Assembly (NCBI GenBank): GCA_016935095.1
Contig: JAFGRO010000004.1
Coordinates: 1-45,150, forward strand
Reading direction: 5' to 3'
Length of the DNA stretch: 45,150 nucleotides
From: Candidatus Woesearchaeota archaeon
GTDB lineage: Archaea > Nanobdellota > Nanobdellia > Woesearchaeales > GW2011-AR15
The notes below the pieces were generated by a model, which saw only the letters and a list, made by a program, of their open reading frames with translations, was not told the origin of the DNA and searched no databases. This document shows positions 8,655 through 17,213 of the stretch, piece by piece (the first letter of the stretch is position 1; the number at the start of each line of letters is the position of its first letter). The translations under genes were made by a program, and so were the position numbers.

Positions 8655-10550
8655 ATGGGTGGAAAATTAAATTTCAAGACAACTAAAGATATCAAGGTTT
8701 CTAAGAATATTATTGATCAGGTAATCGGTCAGGACAATGCAGTAAATGTAATCAAAAAAGCTGCAGGCCAAAGAAGGCATGTTTTATTGATAGGAGAGCC
8801 CGGAACCGGGAAATCAATGCTGGGACTGGCTTTAGCAGAGCTCCTCCCAAAAGAAAAGCTTGTTGATGTTATTTCTTTTCCGAATCCAAATGATGAAAAC
8901 CAGCCTTTAATCAGGACAATGCCCGCCGGAAAAGGCCGTGAGTTTGTTCTTAAGGCAAAACTGCAGAGCATGTCAATGTCAAAAAACTTAAATATAATCC
9001 TCATGATTATTTTTCTGGCTGTCGGGTTTTTTGTATATCATTTATGGAAAAGCGAGTATTTTATACAAGGCAACCAGACTGCAAATGCAATTATGTATGC
9101 ATCTATTTCTGTAACTTTGATGCTACTTATGGTTGGAGTCATGTTCTCTTTTACATTTGGAAAAAAAATGGAGAGGCAGACTCAGGTGCCAAAAGTAATA
9201 GTAGATAATTTCGGAAAAAAACAGGCTCCTTTCTTTGATGCTACAGGCGCGCATGCAGGAGCATTATTAGGAGATGTGCTTCATGATCCTTTCCAAAGCG
9301 GAGGTCTGGGAACACCTGCACATGAAAGGGTTGTAGCCGGAATGATCCATAAGGCAAACATGGGCGTTTTGTTTATTGATGAAATTGCAACATTACAGCC
9401 TTCTACCCAGCAGGAATTATTAACAGCTCTGCAGGAAGGAAAATACTCAATTACAGGGCAATCTGAACGAAGCGCAGGAGCAATGGTCAGAACTGAATCA
9501 GTTCCTTGTAACTTTATTCTTGTAGCAGCAGGCAATGTGGAGACTGTTGCAAAGATGCACCCTGCTTTAAGATCCAGGATTCGCGGTTATGGATATGAAG
9601 TGCATATGGAAGAGACAATTCAGGATACTCCTGAAAACTGCGACAAGATAGCTGTTTTTGTTGCACAGGAAATTGTAAAAGATAATAAAATTCCCCATTT
9701 TTCAAAAGCTGCAGTTGAAGCCATAGTTGAAGAAGCCCGCAAAAGAGCTAACAGAAAAGGACACCTTACCTTAAGGATGAGAGAATTAGGAGGACTTGTA
9801 AGGGCAGCAGGAGATCTTGCACAGGAAGAAAATGCAAAAATTGTAAAGCCTGAGCACATATACCGAGCAAAGCAGGTTGCACGAACACTGGAGCAGCAGA
9901 TAGCAGATAAATACATTGAAAGGAAAAAAGAATATGAAATAATCAGGACAGCCGGAAAACAGGTTGGAAGAGTAAACGGACTTGCTGTAATCGGAGGCGG
10001 CTCAGCTTACTCAGGGATTATCCTGCCCATAGAATCAGAGGTTACCCCCGGAGGCAAAGAATCTGAGTTTATTGCAACAGGCAAACTGGGAGATATTGCA
10101 AAAGAAGCTGTGAAAAATGTCTCCGCAATTATCAAGAAATATTTCGGGACTGACATTAAAGGCAAATATGATATTTATGTCCAGTTCTTGCAGACTTATG
10201 AAGGTGTTGAGGGAGATTCTGCAAGCATTGCCGTTGCAACAACAATAATATCTGCATTAAAAAGAATTCCTATTAAGCAGGACTATGCAATGACCGGAAG
10301 CTTATCTGTTAGAGGAGAGGTTCTTCCTGTTGGCGGTGTGACTGCAAAAGTAGAAGCAGCAATTGACGCTGGAATAAAGAATGTAATTGTTCCTAAATCT
10401 AATCTTAGAGATATAATTATTGATAAAGAAAAATTAAAGAAAATAAAAATTATTCCAGTTACTTCGATTTCTGAAGTGCTGAAGGAAGCACTTGTGTGGA
10501 ATAAGCACAAAGATGTTTTAGGAAAGATAATGAAGATAAACGGGAAGTGA
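8655..10550 (+). CDS. lonB: Archaeal ATP-dependent Lon protease (LonB)
   Basis: 631 residues, typical LonB length. Walker A GEPGTGKS is near residue 48. The membrane anchor inserted in the AAA+ domain is visible as two spans (about 116-135 and 147-170). Walker B-like [10 protein letters not shown] follows. The protease domain holds the Ser-Lys dyad Ser522 (EGDSAS) and Lys565 ([10 protein letters not shown]), 43 residues apart as in characterised archaeal LonB. It degrades unfolded and regulatory proteins at the membrane. Monocistronic. The stop is TGA, used here as an ordinary terminator. Confidence 0.95.
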   Translation: MGGKLNFKTTKDIKVSKNIIDQVIGQDNAVNVIKKAAGQRRHVLLIGEPGTGKSMLGLALAELLPKEKLVDVISFPNPNDENQPLIRTMPAGKGREFVLKAKLQSMSMSKNLNIILMIIFLAVGFFVYHLWKSEYFIQGNQTANAIMYASISVTLMLLMVGVMFSFTFGKKMERQTQVPKVIVDNFGKKQAPFFDATGAHAGALLGDVLHDPFQSGGLGTPAHERVVAGMIHKANMGVLFIDEIATLQPSTQQELLTALQEGKYSITGQSERSAGAMVRTESVPCNFILVAAGNVETVAKMHPALRSRIRGYGYEVHMEETIQDTPENCDKIAVFVAQEIVKDNKIPHFSKAAVEAIVEEARKRANRKGHLTLRMRELGGLVRAAGDLAQEENAKIVKPEHIYRAKQVARTLEQQIADKYIERKKEYEIIRTAGKQVGRVNGLAVIGGGSAYSGIILPIESEVTPGGKESEFIATGKLGDIAKEAVKNVSAIIKKYFGTDIKGKYDIYVQFLQTYEGVEGDSASIAVATTIISALKRIPIKQDYAMTGSLSVRGEVLPVGGVTAKVEAAIDAGIKNVIVPKSNLRDIIIDKEKLKKIKIIPVTSISEVLKEALVWNKHKDVLGKIMKINGK

Positions 10551-10557
10551 AAAAAAA

Positions 10558-10680
10558 TTAAGGGAATATAGCATCCCTAAAATTTCCAAACATATATTTA
10601 ATGTCATATGCAAAATCACCTGGCTGTTCCTGAATAAGTTGCTGCAGTCTCCCTTCTGAAAAATACTCAATTATATAGTC
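10558..10680 (-). pseudogene. C-terminal remnant of a Nudix-type accessory protein
   Basis: The last ~40 codons of this frame (IIEYFSEGRLQQLIQEQPGD, then FAYDIKYM) align with the end of the 408-residue Nudix protein at 15.9-17.1 kb (LKREIEKHPDDFTEDLKYMV). The open frame continues to 10740, but those 20 residues are the antisense of the AbrB-PhoU remnant and are not counted. No catalytic part remains. Confidence 0.45.
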
Positions 10681-11292
10681 AACAGGTGCATCGGATTTGA
10701 GATTATTGAACAGACAAAAAACAAGGTTATAATCAAGCATATCTCAAAAGAGGCAAAAGAAGATTTTAAAGTGATTTTAAGGAGAATATTTTTACTGCTT
10801 AAGGAGGCTGCTGAAAGCCTATTAGAAGGGATAATGAATCATGACAATAATTTAATCAGAGCAATTGAAGAGAAACATGACAATATAACAAAGTTTGTCA
10901 GTTATTGCCTTAGGCTATTGAACAAATACGGTTACCCTGATGTTAAAAAAACATGCTTTTATTATCATATTATCGCATCACTTGATAAGATTGCAGATAT
11001 TCTCAAATATAATGCAAGGGAAATTTTAGACTATAAAGGAAAGATAAGCAATGCAACTATTAAAATATGGGAACAGATAAATCAATCAATCAGAGGGTAT
11101 TATAACTTATTCTATAAATATGATCTTGGAATAGTAGAGCAATTAAGCAAAAATAGAGATTATGTAAAAACATTAATAAAAAAAGAAAAGAAAGACATCT
11201 CAAAAGAAGAAATGGCTCTAATAAATAACATGAAGCAGATTCTTGAAATAATTCTGGATCTGACAGAAGCAAGGATGGGTCTTGAATATTAA
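10660..11292 (+). pseudogene. AbrB-PhoU protein remnant lacking its N-terminus
   Basis: About 210 codons align closely with residues ~105-314 of the intact AbrB-PhoU protein at 14.9 kb: IVNRCIGFE matches VVGRCIGIE, KHISKEAKEDFK matches KYITKETREDFK, and both end in EARMGLEY / EFRMGLEY. The AbrB DNA-binding hairpin and about 100 residues are missing and TGA stands at 10657-10659. A GTG at 10771 could start a 173-residue PhoU-only protein, so residual expression is possible. It overlaps the guanylate-kinase-like gene end by 4 nt, convergently. Confidence 0.6.
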
Positions 11293-12560
11293 CTAGATAA
11301 ATTATTCTCTACCAATCTTGTAAAACCATTTTGTTGAAGGAATTGTGCAATAGTACCATAAGTACATCCATAACTCATCCTATACTCTTTGCCAGGGCCA
11401 TCATAAGATGATTCATCTGTCGGAATTCTTCTTGGACGCATAAACCCAAACATATGTAAATCTTGTTTAAGTTTTGGTAATAATGTACCCTCTCCTGATA
11501 TCCACAATTCAACTGGTCCTAGAGTTGTTCCTCTAAATAGATGCAATCTATCCTGCTCTGGTATTTCTGTTCCTTCAGACGCAGGTTGAATTTGAACAAG
11601 ATAATTTTTCTCTAAATGCATGGGTCTATTCCATGGAATGATCACACTTAATCCAACTAATGTTCTTTCTCTATTCATAGTTACAAGGTGCTCTGAATCA
11701 ACTTCTGCATCTACACGTCTTCCACTCCTTGTCTTATAATACTCAGGTCTTAGTATACTTTCTTCAATTCCAAATTCTGATTCATATAATCTTTTAACAG
11801 GAGGAACATAATATTGTCCATTTTCATTTTGATCTAATATTCTCTGAATAATTTCAAAAAACACTCTCTCTGCCATTGCTTCTAAATCACAATTAGTATT
11901 ATCAACAATTATATCTGCGATAGGTTCTCTACAATTATATGTTGGAAAATAATGCTGTTCATGAGTCAGATGATGTAATTCTCCATTTTCATCAATAACA
12001 GATACTGGTTCATTTGCCATACATAATTCTAATCTCTCAGCTAGCAGTTCAGGAATATCAGAAAATTTTTCTTCCATTCTTCTCTTTACTTCCTCTGAAT
12101 TAACATCAATGTATACATGAATAGCACCATACAACTGAGCAAGGTCTACTGCTGATGAAAAGTCATTATGAGGTGTAACAACTAATTCATTTTTCTCAGG
12201 GCGTAAATCTCTTTTTCCTAGACCATACCAATAATTTCCATGTGTTATTGGACTATAAGGTACTAGTATCTCTCCTTCATCCACTTTTTGCTTAAACGCA
12301 GCTTCTGTTAAACAAATAATCTCTTCAGGATCATCATCATCTCTTTGAGCTCTTGTTGTATATTTTATTGCTTTACGAACAGACATTTCAGGTGGATCAA
12401 AATCAGAATTAATTCCAGCCAAAGAATAACCATTACCAAATATTGCTACAAGTAAATTACATAAAGAAGTTTTTCCACTACATGACCTTCAGCTGACTAC
12501 TACTAATCTGCCTAATTGTGTACAATTAGCTAATAAGTTTTCAATAGTTTTTTCAGTCAT
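11289..12560 (-). pseudogene. Guanylate-kinase-like P-loop protein with TGA inside Walker A
   Basis: 423 codons from an ATG 46 nt after the upstream paralogue. The frame is intact except TGA at codon 24 (12489-12491). It falls on the first glycine of the Walker A loop: LVVVS-TGA-RSCSGKTSL aligns with LVVLRGRPGSGKTTL of the neighbour. Further guanylate-kinase features are IKYTTRAQRDDDDPEE, LTEAAFKQKVDEGEI and YGL. Residues ~280-420 match the middle domain of the paralogue; the acetyltransferase-like domain is absent. Restart at codon 47 (ATG-less; GCT follows) is not available by ATG, but a protein could begin at a later TTG or ATG without the P-loop. Either inactivated, recoded or a sequencing error. 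Confidence 0.6.
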
Positions 12561-12606
12561 ATTTGTTTTCACTTTGTTTTATTCATAATTATTATTTAGT
12601 AGATTC

Positions 12607-14619
12607 TTATTCATTTATTAGAGATTGATACAATCCAATACTGGTAAAAAGATAATCAATCATCTCATCAGGAGTTGCATGAACAGCTCCTGCAATTTGT
12701 TCTAATTTTAAATCAAATTCATCTGATCCAAATCGGATTTTTTTTCCCATTTCTTCTCTAATAAAAAGACCTTTTGTAGAAGGTTTTTTGTCTAATTCAA
12801 ATAAACAACCAACATGATAAAGAGATCCATCATTCATAAGAACTCTCATTGAAACACCTTGTCTCTCAGCTACTCTTTCCAAAGTAAGTGTTCTGTATAA
12901 ATCAGGAGACAAAGGATCATTTGATTGCGAATCTAAATCAAATAAATATTCTCTTGGTTCCCAATTTTTTGACCATTTTTTTGTTACTTTCAATTGGTTT
13001 TCATCAGGTCTGTATTCCATTTCTATGACCGCATGATCTTCTTTAATCGGATACGCATGGAATTCATGAGTTTTATATGGAGCTTGAAAAACGTCCTCTA
13101 AATTAATAGGAGTAACTCCTAACAAATAAGTGTCAACATAATATAATTCAGATCCTGCTCCTATTAACAACGCACAATGTCTTCCTCTAATAGAATCTCT
13201 TATATATGTAAATTGAATTTCCTCTTCAGATAATAGATCTCTTAGTTCTTGCAGTTGATCAAAACAATTTAAACCAAACCCTTTAGGCGGCTGTAAATCA
13301 CAATTTGTATACATAGCTGCGGCAGAACTAAATGGAATTCCATAAATTGCTCTCTGATAAACCTTATTTAGTTTTTCATACATTGTTTCAGGTAAGAAAA
13401 TTCTTTGCAAGCCAAAATCCTCAAATATCTGCATTATATCTCTATATTGAGATGATGTTTCACAATATGTACATTTTGATCTATCAAGATCCCCTGTGGA
13501 TGTTTCATCTGATGTATATAAAACAGGTTCATCAAAACCATTTGCATACATATGATCAATAAATTCACGCAAATTTTCACTATCAACACACCAATATTCC
13601 ATTGGATGGATAATACCTCCTCTAAAAGCAACTTTTCTTTCATTCCATAAATCTATTTCTTTCCCTATTTCACTTACTCTTACAATGTAAGAAGGCAATC
13701 CGGATTTCCAAGGCCTATGTACTACACCAAGCATAACTAAATAAGGTAAATTGAATTTACCATAATCTACTTGTTCAGGATGGTTTACTGTTAACCCGCT
13801 TGGTCTTAATCTATCCTTAGGTCTAAGCGTTTCATATTGGCAAGTCTTACCATCAAATATAAGATTTCTTTGAGCAGGTATTGAAAAGAGTTTTTTTCCT
13901 TGTTGAACTAATTCAAGGATTTGAGGAAATATTGTTTCTGCTGTTAAACCAACATCTCCATTATTTTCAACAATTAAGTGAGAGATTCCTCCTAATGGAG
14001 CATATGTACCTAAGAATTCATCCTCAGGCGTTGAATCACGTATTTGTCCTGTTGCATCAAGCACTGTTACAGATCTATTCTGTGTGAGTCTATTAAGTCT
14101 TTCTTGAACCATCACAGAATTACCTCCTCTTACTCTAATTCTATCTTCTAACACACATGTTTGAACATCTAAATAAACACTAACTGCTCCTAAAAGCTGC
14201 TCTAAATCTCTTACATCAGGATCTTTTGTAGTGGTAAAAACAATTTCATTTCTATCTTTTGGATGTAATTCACCCTGAAGCCAACCATATCTTTTTCCAT
14301 TTTCTCTTGACTCATAATATAATTTAAGTTCTCCACCTTCTATCATTTGATCAAATCGCTCTTCTGTTACACATGTTCCTTCCTCAGTATCATCACCAGG
14401 TTTAGGATCCCGAGTAGTTACCATTCTTGCAATTCTTAAAGATAATTCTGGTTTATCAATTGGAAGTATTCTGAAAGAATCTGGTAATTTCATGCCATTA
14501 TACTGAGCAACAAGCTCCTTCATTAATGTTGTTTTACCAGAACCGGGTCTTCCCCTAAGTACTACTAACCCGGAGATGGATCTAGAATTTTCTAAAACCT
14601 GTGATATGTTTTGTACCAT
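12607..14619 (-). CDS. Guanylate-kinase-like P-loop protein fused to a NAT-like cysteine domain
   Basis: 670 residues. Residues 18-230 resemble guanylate kinase: Walker A GRPGSGKT (23-30), VTTRDPKPGDD near 67, a TEERFDQMIEGGELK helix, YGWL, and VYLDVQ plus a basic lid. Residues ~260-430 are a domain shared only with the paralogue downstream. Residues ~435-670 resemble arylamine N-acetyltransferases: Cys452 (GLNCFDQL), His481 (GRHCALLI), Asp496 (YYVDTYLL). The 15-residue His-Asp spacing equals that of NAT enzymes, and a W-P-Y-F-D-like strand region follows. It may phosphorylate and acyl- or amide-transfer a common substrate, but this is inference. A GAGGTAA ribosome-binding site precedes the ATG. 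Confidence 0.65.
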   Translation of the reverse strand: MVQNISQVLENSRSISGLVVLRGRPGSGKTTLMKELVAQYNGMKLPDSFRILPIDKPELSLRIARMVTTRDPKPGDDTEEGTCVTEERFDQMIEGGELKLYYESRENGKRYGWLQGELHPKDRNEIVFTTTKDPDVRDLEQLLGAVSVYLDVQTCVLEDRIRVRGGNSVMVQERLNRLTQNRSVTVLDATGQIRDSTPEDEFLGTYAPLGGISHLIVENNGDVGLTAETIFPQILELVQQGKKLFSIPAQRNLIFDGKTCQYETLRPKDRLRPSGLTVNHPEQVDYGKFNLPYLVMLGVVHRPWKSGLPSYIVRVSEIGKEIDLWNERKVAFRGGIIHPMEYWCVDSENLREFIDHMYANGFDEPVLYTSDETSTGDLDRSKCTYCETSSQYRDIMQIFEDFGLQRIFLPETMYEKLNKVYQRAIYGIPFSSAAAMYTNCDLQPPKGFGLNCFDQLQELRDLLSEEEIQFTYIRDSIRGRHCALLIGAGSELYYVDTYLLGVTPINLEDVFQAPYKTHEFHAYPIKEDHAVIEMEYRPDENQLKVTKKWSKNWEPREYLFDLDSQSNDPLSPDLYRTLTLERVAERQGVSMRVLMNDGSLYHVGCLFELDKKPSTKGLFIREEMGKKIRFGSDEFDLKLEQIAGAVHATPDEMIDYLFTSIGLYQSLINE

Positions 14620-14725
14620 TTTACCTCTAATAAGTAGTAAATATAGCTGTAATTTATAAATGTTTCGTTTTTTATAGACTATAAACCACTGTCCAGATAT
14701 ATTAATTTAAGAAAGAAATAATAAT

Positions 14726-14788
14726 CTAAACCTTCCTCTTATTCTTAACCTTAGAAACAACTATCAACAAAACAAATCTAATAATCAT
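14726..14788 (-). pseudogene. Duplicate of the ABC permease C-terminal tail
   Basis: A 20-codon frame, MII then RFVLLIVVSKVKNKRKV and a stop, copies the last residues of the permease at 17.2 kb (ILLVAVSKVKNKRQI). At DNA level 25 consecutive bases are identical. It has no upstream coding context, so it is a 3'-end scar rather than a gene. Confidence 0.65.
14735..14759. repeat. 25-bp direct repeat, left copy
   Basis: Identical to 17223-17247 and in the same orientation; 7 of the next 10 bases also match. The pair brackets the AbrB-PhoU and Nudix genes. Confidence 0.8.
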
Positions 14789-14862
14789 ATTATTTATAAT
14801 TTTAAATTACATACCTATATTTATTCAATATCGTATACATTATTTACATTTTTTTGGAAATA

Positions 14863-14870
14863 TTTATATA
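14863..14870 (+). promoter_or_regulatory. TATA box of the AbrB-PhoU gene
   Basis: TTTATATA centred 27-28 nt before the ATG, consistent with a leaderless transcript. Confidence 0.5.
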
Positions 14871-14893
14871 TAAGATAATTACCCCCAGCCGTT

Positions 14894-15838
14894 ATGGAAC
14901 AAAGAAAACTGGTAAAACATGGCGGTTCTACTTTGATGACATCTCTGCCTATACATTGGCTCAAGGATAGAGGACTTGAAAAAGGAGATTCTGTTTTTAT
15001 TGAAGAAGAAGGCAATAAGCTTATTATAAACACAGAACAGCCTCTAAAAATTGAGAAAGTGTCTGTTGATATTACTAGATTAGACAGGACATCTATTCTA
15101 CTCTGCATTCAAAGCCTATATAGGTTTGGTTATAATGAGATTGAATTTAAATTTAAAGAAATAAATACCACACATCATAGGAAAGCAAAAAAGGTCAATA
15201 TCCCTTCTGTCATTCATTATGTTGTTGGAAGATGCATTGGCATTGAAGTTGTTGAAGAATCAAGCAACAGGATGCTAATCAAATATATAACAAAAGAAAC
15301 AAGAGAAGATTTTAAAACAATACTTAAAAGAATATTTTTGTTATTAAAAGAGACTGCAGACTGCCTTTTAGAAGGAATAAAAACAAATGACTTATCTTTA
15401 ATTAGTACAATAGAAAAAAAACACGATAATATCAGTAGGTTTGTTAGTTATTCATTAAGGCTGCTAAATAAATTTGGCTATCCTGACGTCAAGAAAACAT
15501 GTCTTTACTACCATGTTATTGCATCAATAGATAAGATTGTTGATGTACTAAAATACAATGCAAGAGATTTGTTAATTTATAAAAAAAAGCTCCATCCTGA
15601 GACAATTGATCTGTGGAATCAAATAAACAAATCTATAGAAGGTTATTATGAATTATTTTATAAATTCAGTTTAGAAAAGGCAAATGAACTTGGAGAAAAC
15701 AGGGATCATGTAAAAAATTTATTAAATAAAAAAGAGGAAAGCATTCCTAAAAAAGAGATTATTCTTCTTACCAAAATGATCCAAATCCTCGAGATAATTC
15801 TTGATTTAACTGAATTCCGGATGGGATTGGAGTATTAG
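14894..15838 (+). CDS. AbrB-PhoU fusion regulator
   Basis: 314 residues. Residues 3-48 form a SpoVT/AbrB-type swapped hairpin (KLVKHGGSTLMTSLPIHWLK, then GLEKGDSVFIEEEGNKLII). Residues ~125-310 are a helical PhoU-like domain. Archaeal proteins of this architecture are annotated as phosphate-uptake regulators, but no phosphate transporter is nearby. It is divergent from the guanylate-kinase/NAT gene (274 nt) and convergent with the Nudix gene (63 nt). Its remnant paralogue at 10.7 kb and a third family member at 36 kb sit beside comparable enzymes, which suggests dedicated regulators of these enzyme genes. Confidence 0.75.
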   Translation: MEQRKLVKHGGSTLMTSLPIHWLKDRGLEKGDSVFIEEEGNKLIINTEQPLKIEKVSVDITRLDRTSILLCIQSLYRFGYNEIEFKFKEINTTHHRKAKKVNIPSVIHYVVGRCIGIEVVEESSNRMLIKYITKETREDFKTILKRIFLLLKETADCLLEGIKTNDLSLISTIEKKHDNISRFVSYSLRLLNKFGYPDVKKTCLYYHVIASIDKIVDVLKYNARDLLIYKKKLHPETIDLWNQINKSIEGYYELFYKFSLEKANELGENRDHVKNLLNKKEESIPKKEIILLTKMIQILEIILDLTEFRMGLEY

Positions 15839-15901
15839 TTTTCTAAATGTAAACTAAATAAATTTTGTACTTTACTCGTTAAGATGGATAAAAACAGTAT
15901 T

Positions 15902-17128
15902 TTATACAACCCTGCCTGCAAGAGGTATTAACTCTTTCTCGTACATTTTAACCATGTATTTTAAATCTTCTGTAAAGTCATCTGGATGTTTCTCAATCTC
16001 TCTTTTTAGATGATCAATATTTTCATATTTTATTAATTCAATTGCTTCATGATCACTATTAAAAAACTGATTTGGACCATTATAATATCCAATTGTGAAA
16101 TATTGATCACATATCTCCCAAAAAGATCTTCCATCTGGCCTTACTCTCCATGATTTGTAATTTTCAATAAGTTCTGGCTCTCTACAAACTGCCATTTTTT
16201 TCATCATATCTGGACAGGTATGCAAGATGTTTAACCAAGATATTGTATCATAAATTCCTACTGCTATTCCTACTTCTTTAGCAAATTCATGGTAAGCTGA
16301 TATTCTGTATGAAACTCCTGTTGGGATGTGACCTCCTGCAATTTTATCAATCAACCCTGGATTTTCATCCTTATTATTAGACCTTTTTTGGCAGTATATC
16401 TCACCTTTAACACCAATAAGAATTCCTCCAATATGCTTATGTTTATATGGTTGGAACTTTTCAGGATTTTTCTTTTTTCTATGCTTACAATAGGATCTAA
16501 TGATTTTCTTATGTACTTTTTTTCTTGGTATGTCTTTAAGATATTTGCCTTTTAATCCATAACAACGGACTAGTTCTTCTTCTGGAAAGGAAACAGCTGA
16601 CCTACGAATAATTTTAACAATGTCTCTTATTTGAGTTCCATACAAACCAACAAGTGTTTTATAATCTCCTATTTTGTTTCCTATGTCTACAGAAGCAATC
16701 CCAGACTTATCATGATCAAGGGGATAAATAGCTCTCCGATGTTTATACTTTCCATTATATGCTCCTAGAAAAATATGTTCTTGACAAACATCAGGATCTT
16801 GGTCTCCTTTCCTAGTTGATTCAAAATCTCCCTTAAAGGCAATCTCAGCTACATATGCCTGAAGGTCAAGAAGTTCAGGATGAAATAATATAATCTTATA
16901 AAGTTCTTCTTGCGTTACCTGAACTGCAGGGATATCAAGTTCACCATTTGCTGCTCTTAATAAAGCTGTATCAAGCTTATAACCTGCTGGAACTTGGGTG
17001 CTTATTGTGGGATTAGCTAAAATTCCAGATAGAGGATTCTGATTAAATATATTATTCATAGAAAGAAGTGCTTGAGCATCCATATTAAACAGTAATACAC
17101 TTATTCCTTTTTTAGTTTTAGAGATCAT
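15902..17128 (-). CDS. Accessory protein with a degenerate Nudix domain
   Basis: 408 residues. Residues ~50-220 are unrecognised and end in a very basic stretch (KKVHKKIIRSYCKHRKKK). A Nudix-like domain follows: GGILIGVKGEIYCQKRS, then a box with the right spacing from GGHIPTGV to YHEFAKEVGI. Relative to GX5EX7REUXEEXGU, the first Glu is Val, Arg is His and one catalytic Glu is Lys, while two Glu and the final Gly remain. Metal-dependent hydrolysis may therefore be weak, altered or lost. A remnant of a related C-terminus lies at 10.6 kb. TATTTAAA (17171-17178) suggests a 20-nt leader. Confidence 0.6.
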   Translation of the reverse strand: MISKTKKGISVLLFNMDAQALLSMNNIFNQNPLSGILANPTISTQVPAGYKLDTALLRAANGELDIPAVQVTQEELYKIILFHPELLDLQAYVAEIAFKGDFESTRKGDQDPDVCQEHIFLGAYNGKYKHRRAIYPLDHDKSGIASVDIGNKIGDYKTLVGLYGTQIRDIVKIIRRSAVSFPEEELVRCYGLKGKYLKDIPRKKVHKKIIRSYCKHRKKKNPEKFQPYKHKHIGGILIGVKGEIYCQKRSNNKDENPGLIDKIAGGHIPTGVSYRISAYHEFAKEVGIAVGIYDTISWLNILHTCPDMMKKMAVCREPELIENYKSWRVRPDGRSFWEICDQYFTIGYYNGPNQFFNSDHEAIELIKYENIDHLKREIEKHPDDFTEDLKYMVKMYEKELIPLAGRVV

Positions 17129-17213
17129 TTTAATAAAATTATATTTCTTTCATAAGTGGAAAACAGCTAATATTTAAATTTTTATATTTATACTACTAAA
17201 AGGTAATATATTT

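Noticed and set aside
10681-10740. N-terminal 20 codons of the Nudix remnant frame
   Set aside because: They are antisense to conserved AbrB-PhoU sequence.
12489-12491. Genome-wide UGA = Gly code
   Set aside because: pheS, lonB, dnaJ and thrA end in TGA at normal C-termini, and TAG and TAA also interrupt accessory frames.
16128-16150. Third copy of the palindromic element (TTCCATCTGGCC)
   Set aside because: The match is 12 nt within Nudix coding sequence with no stems.
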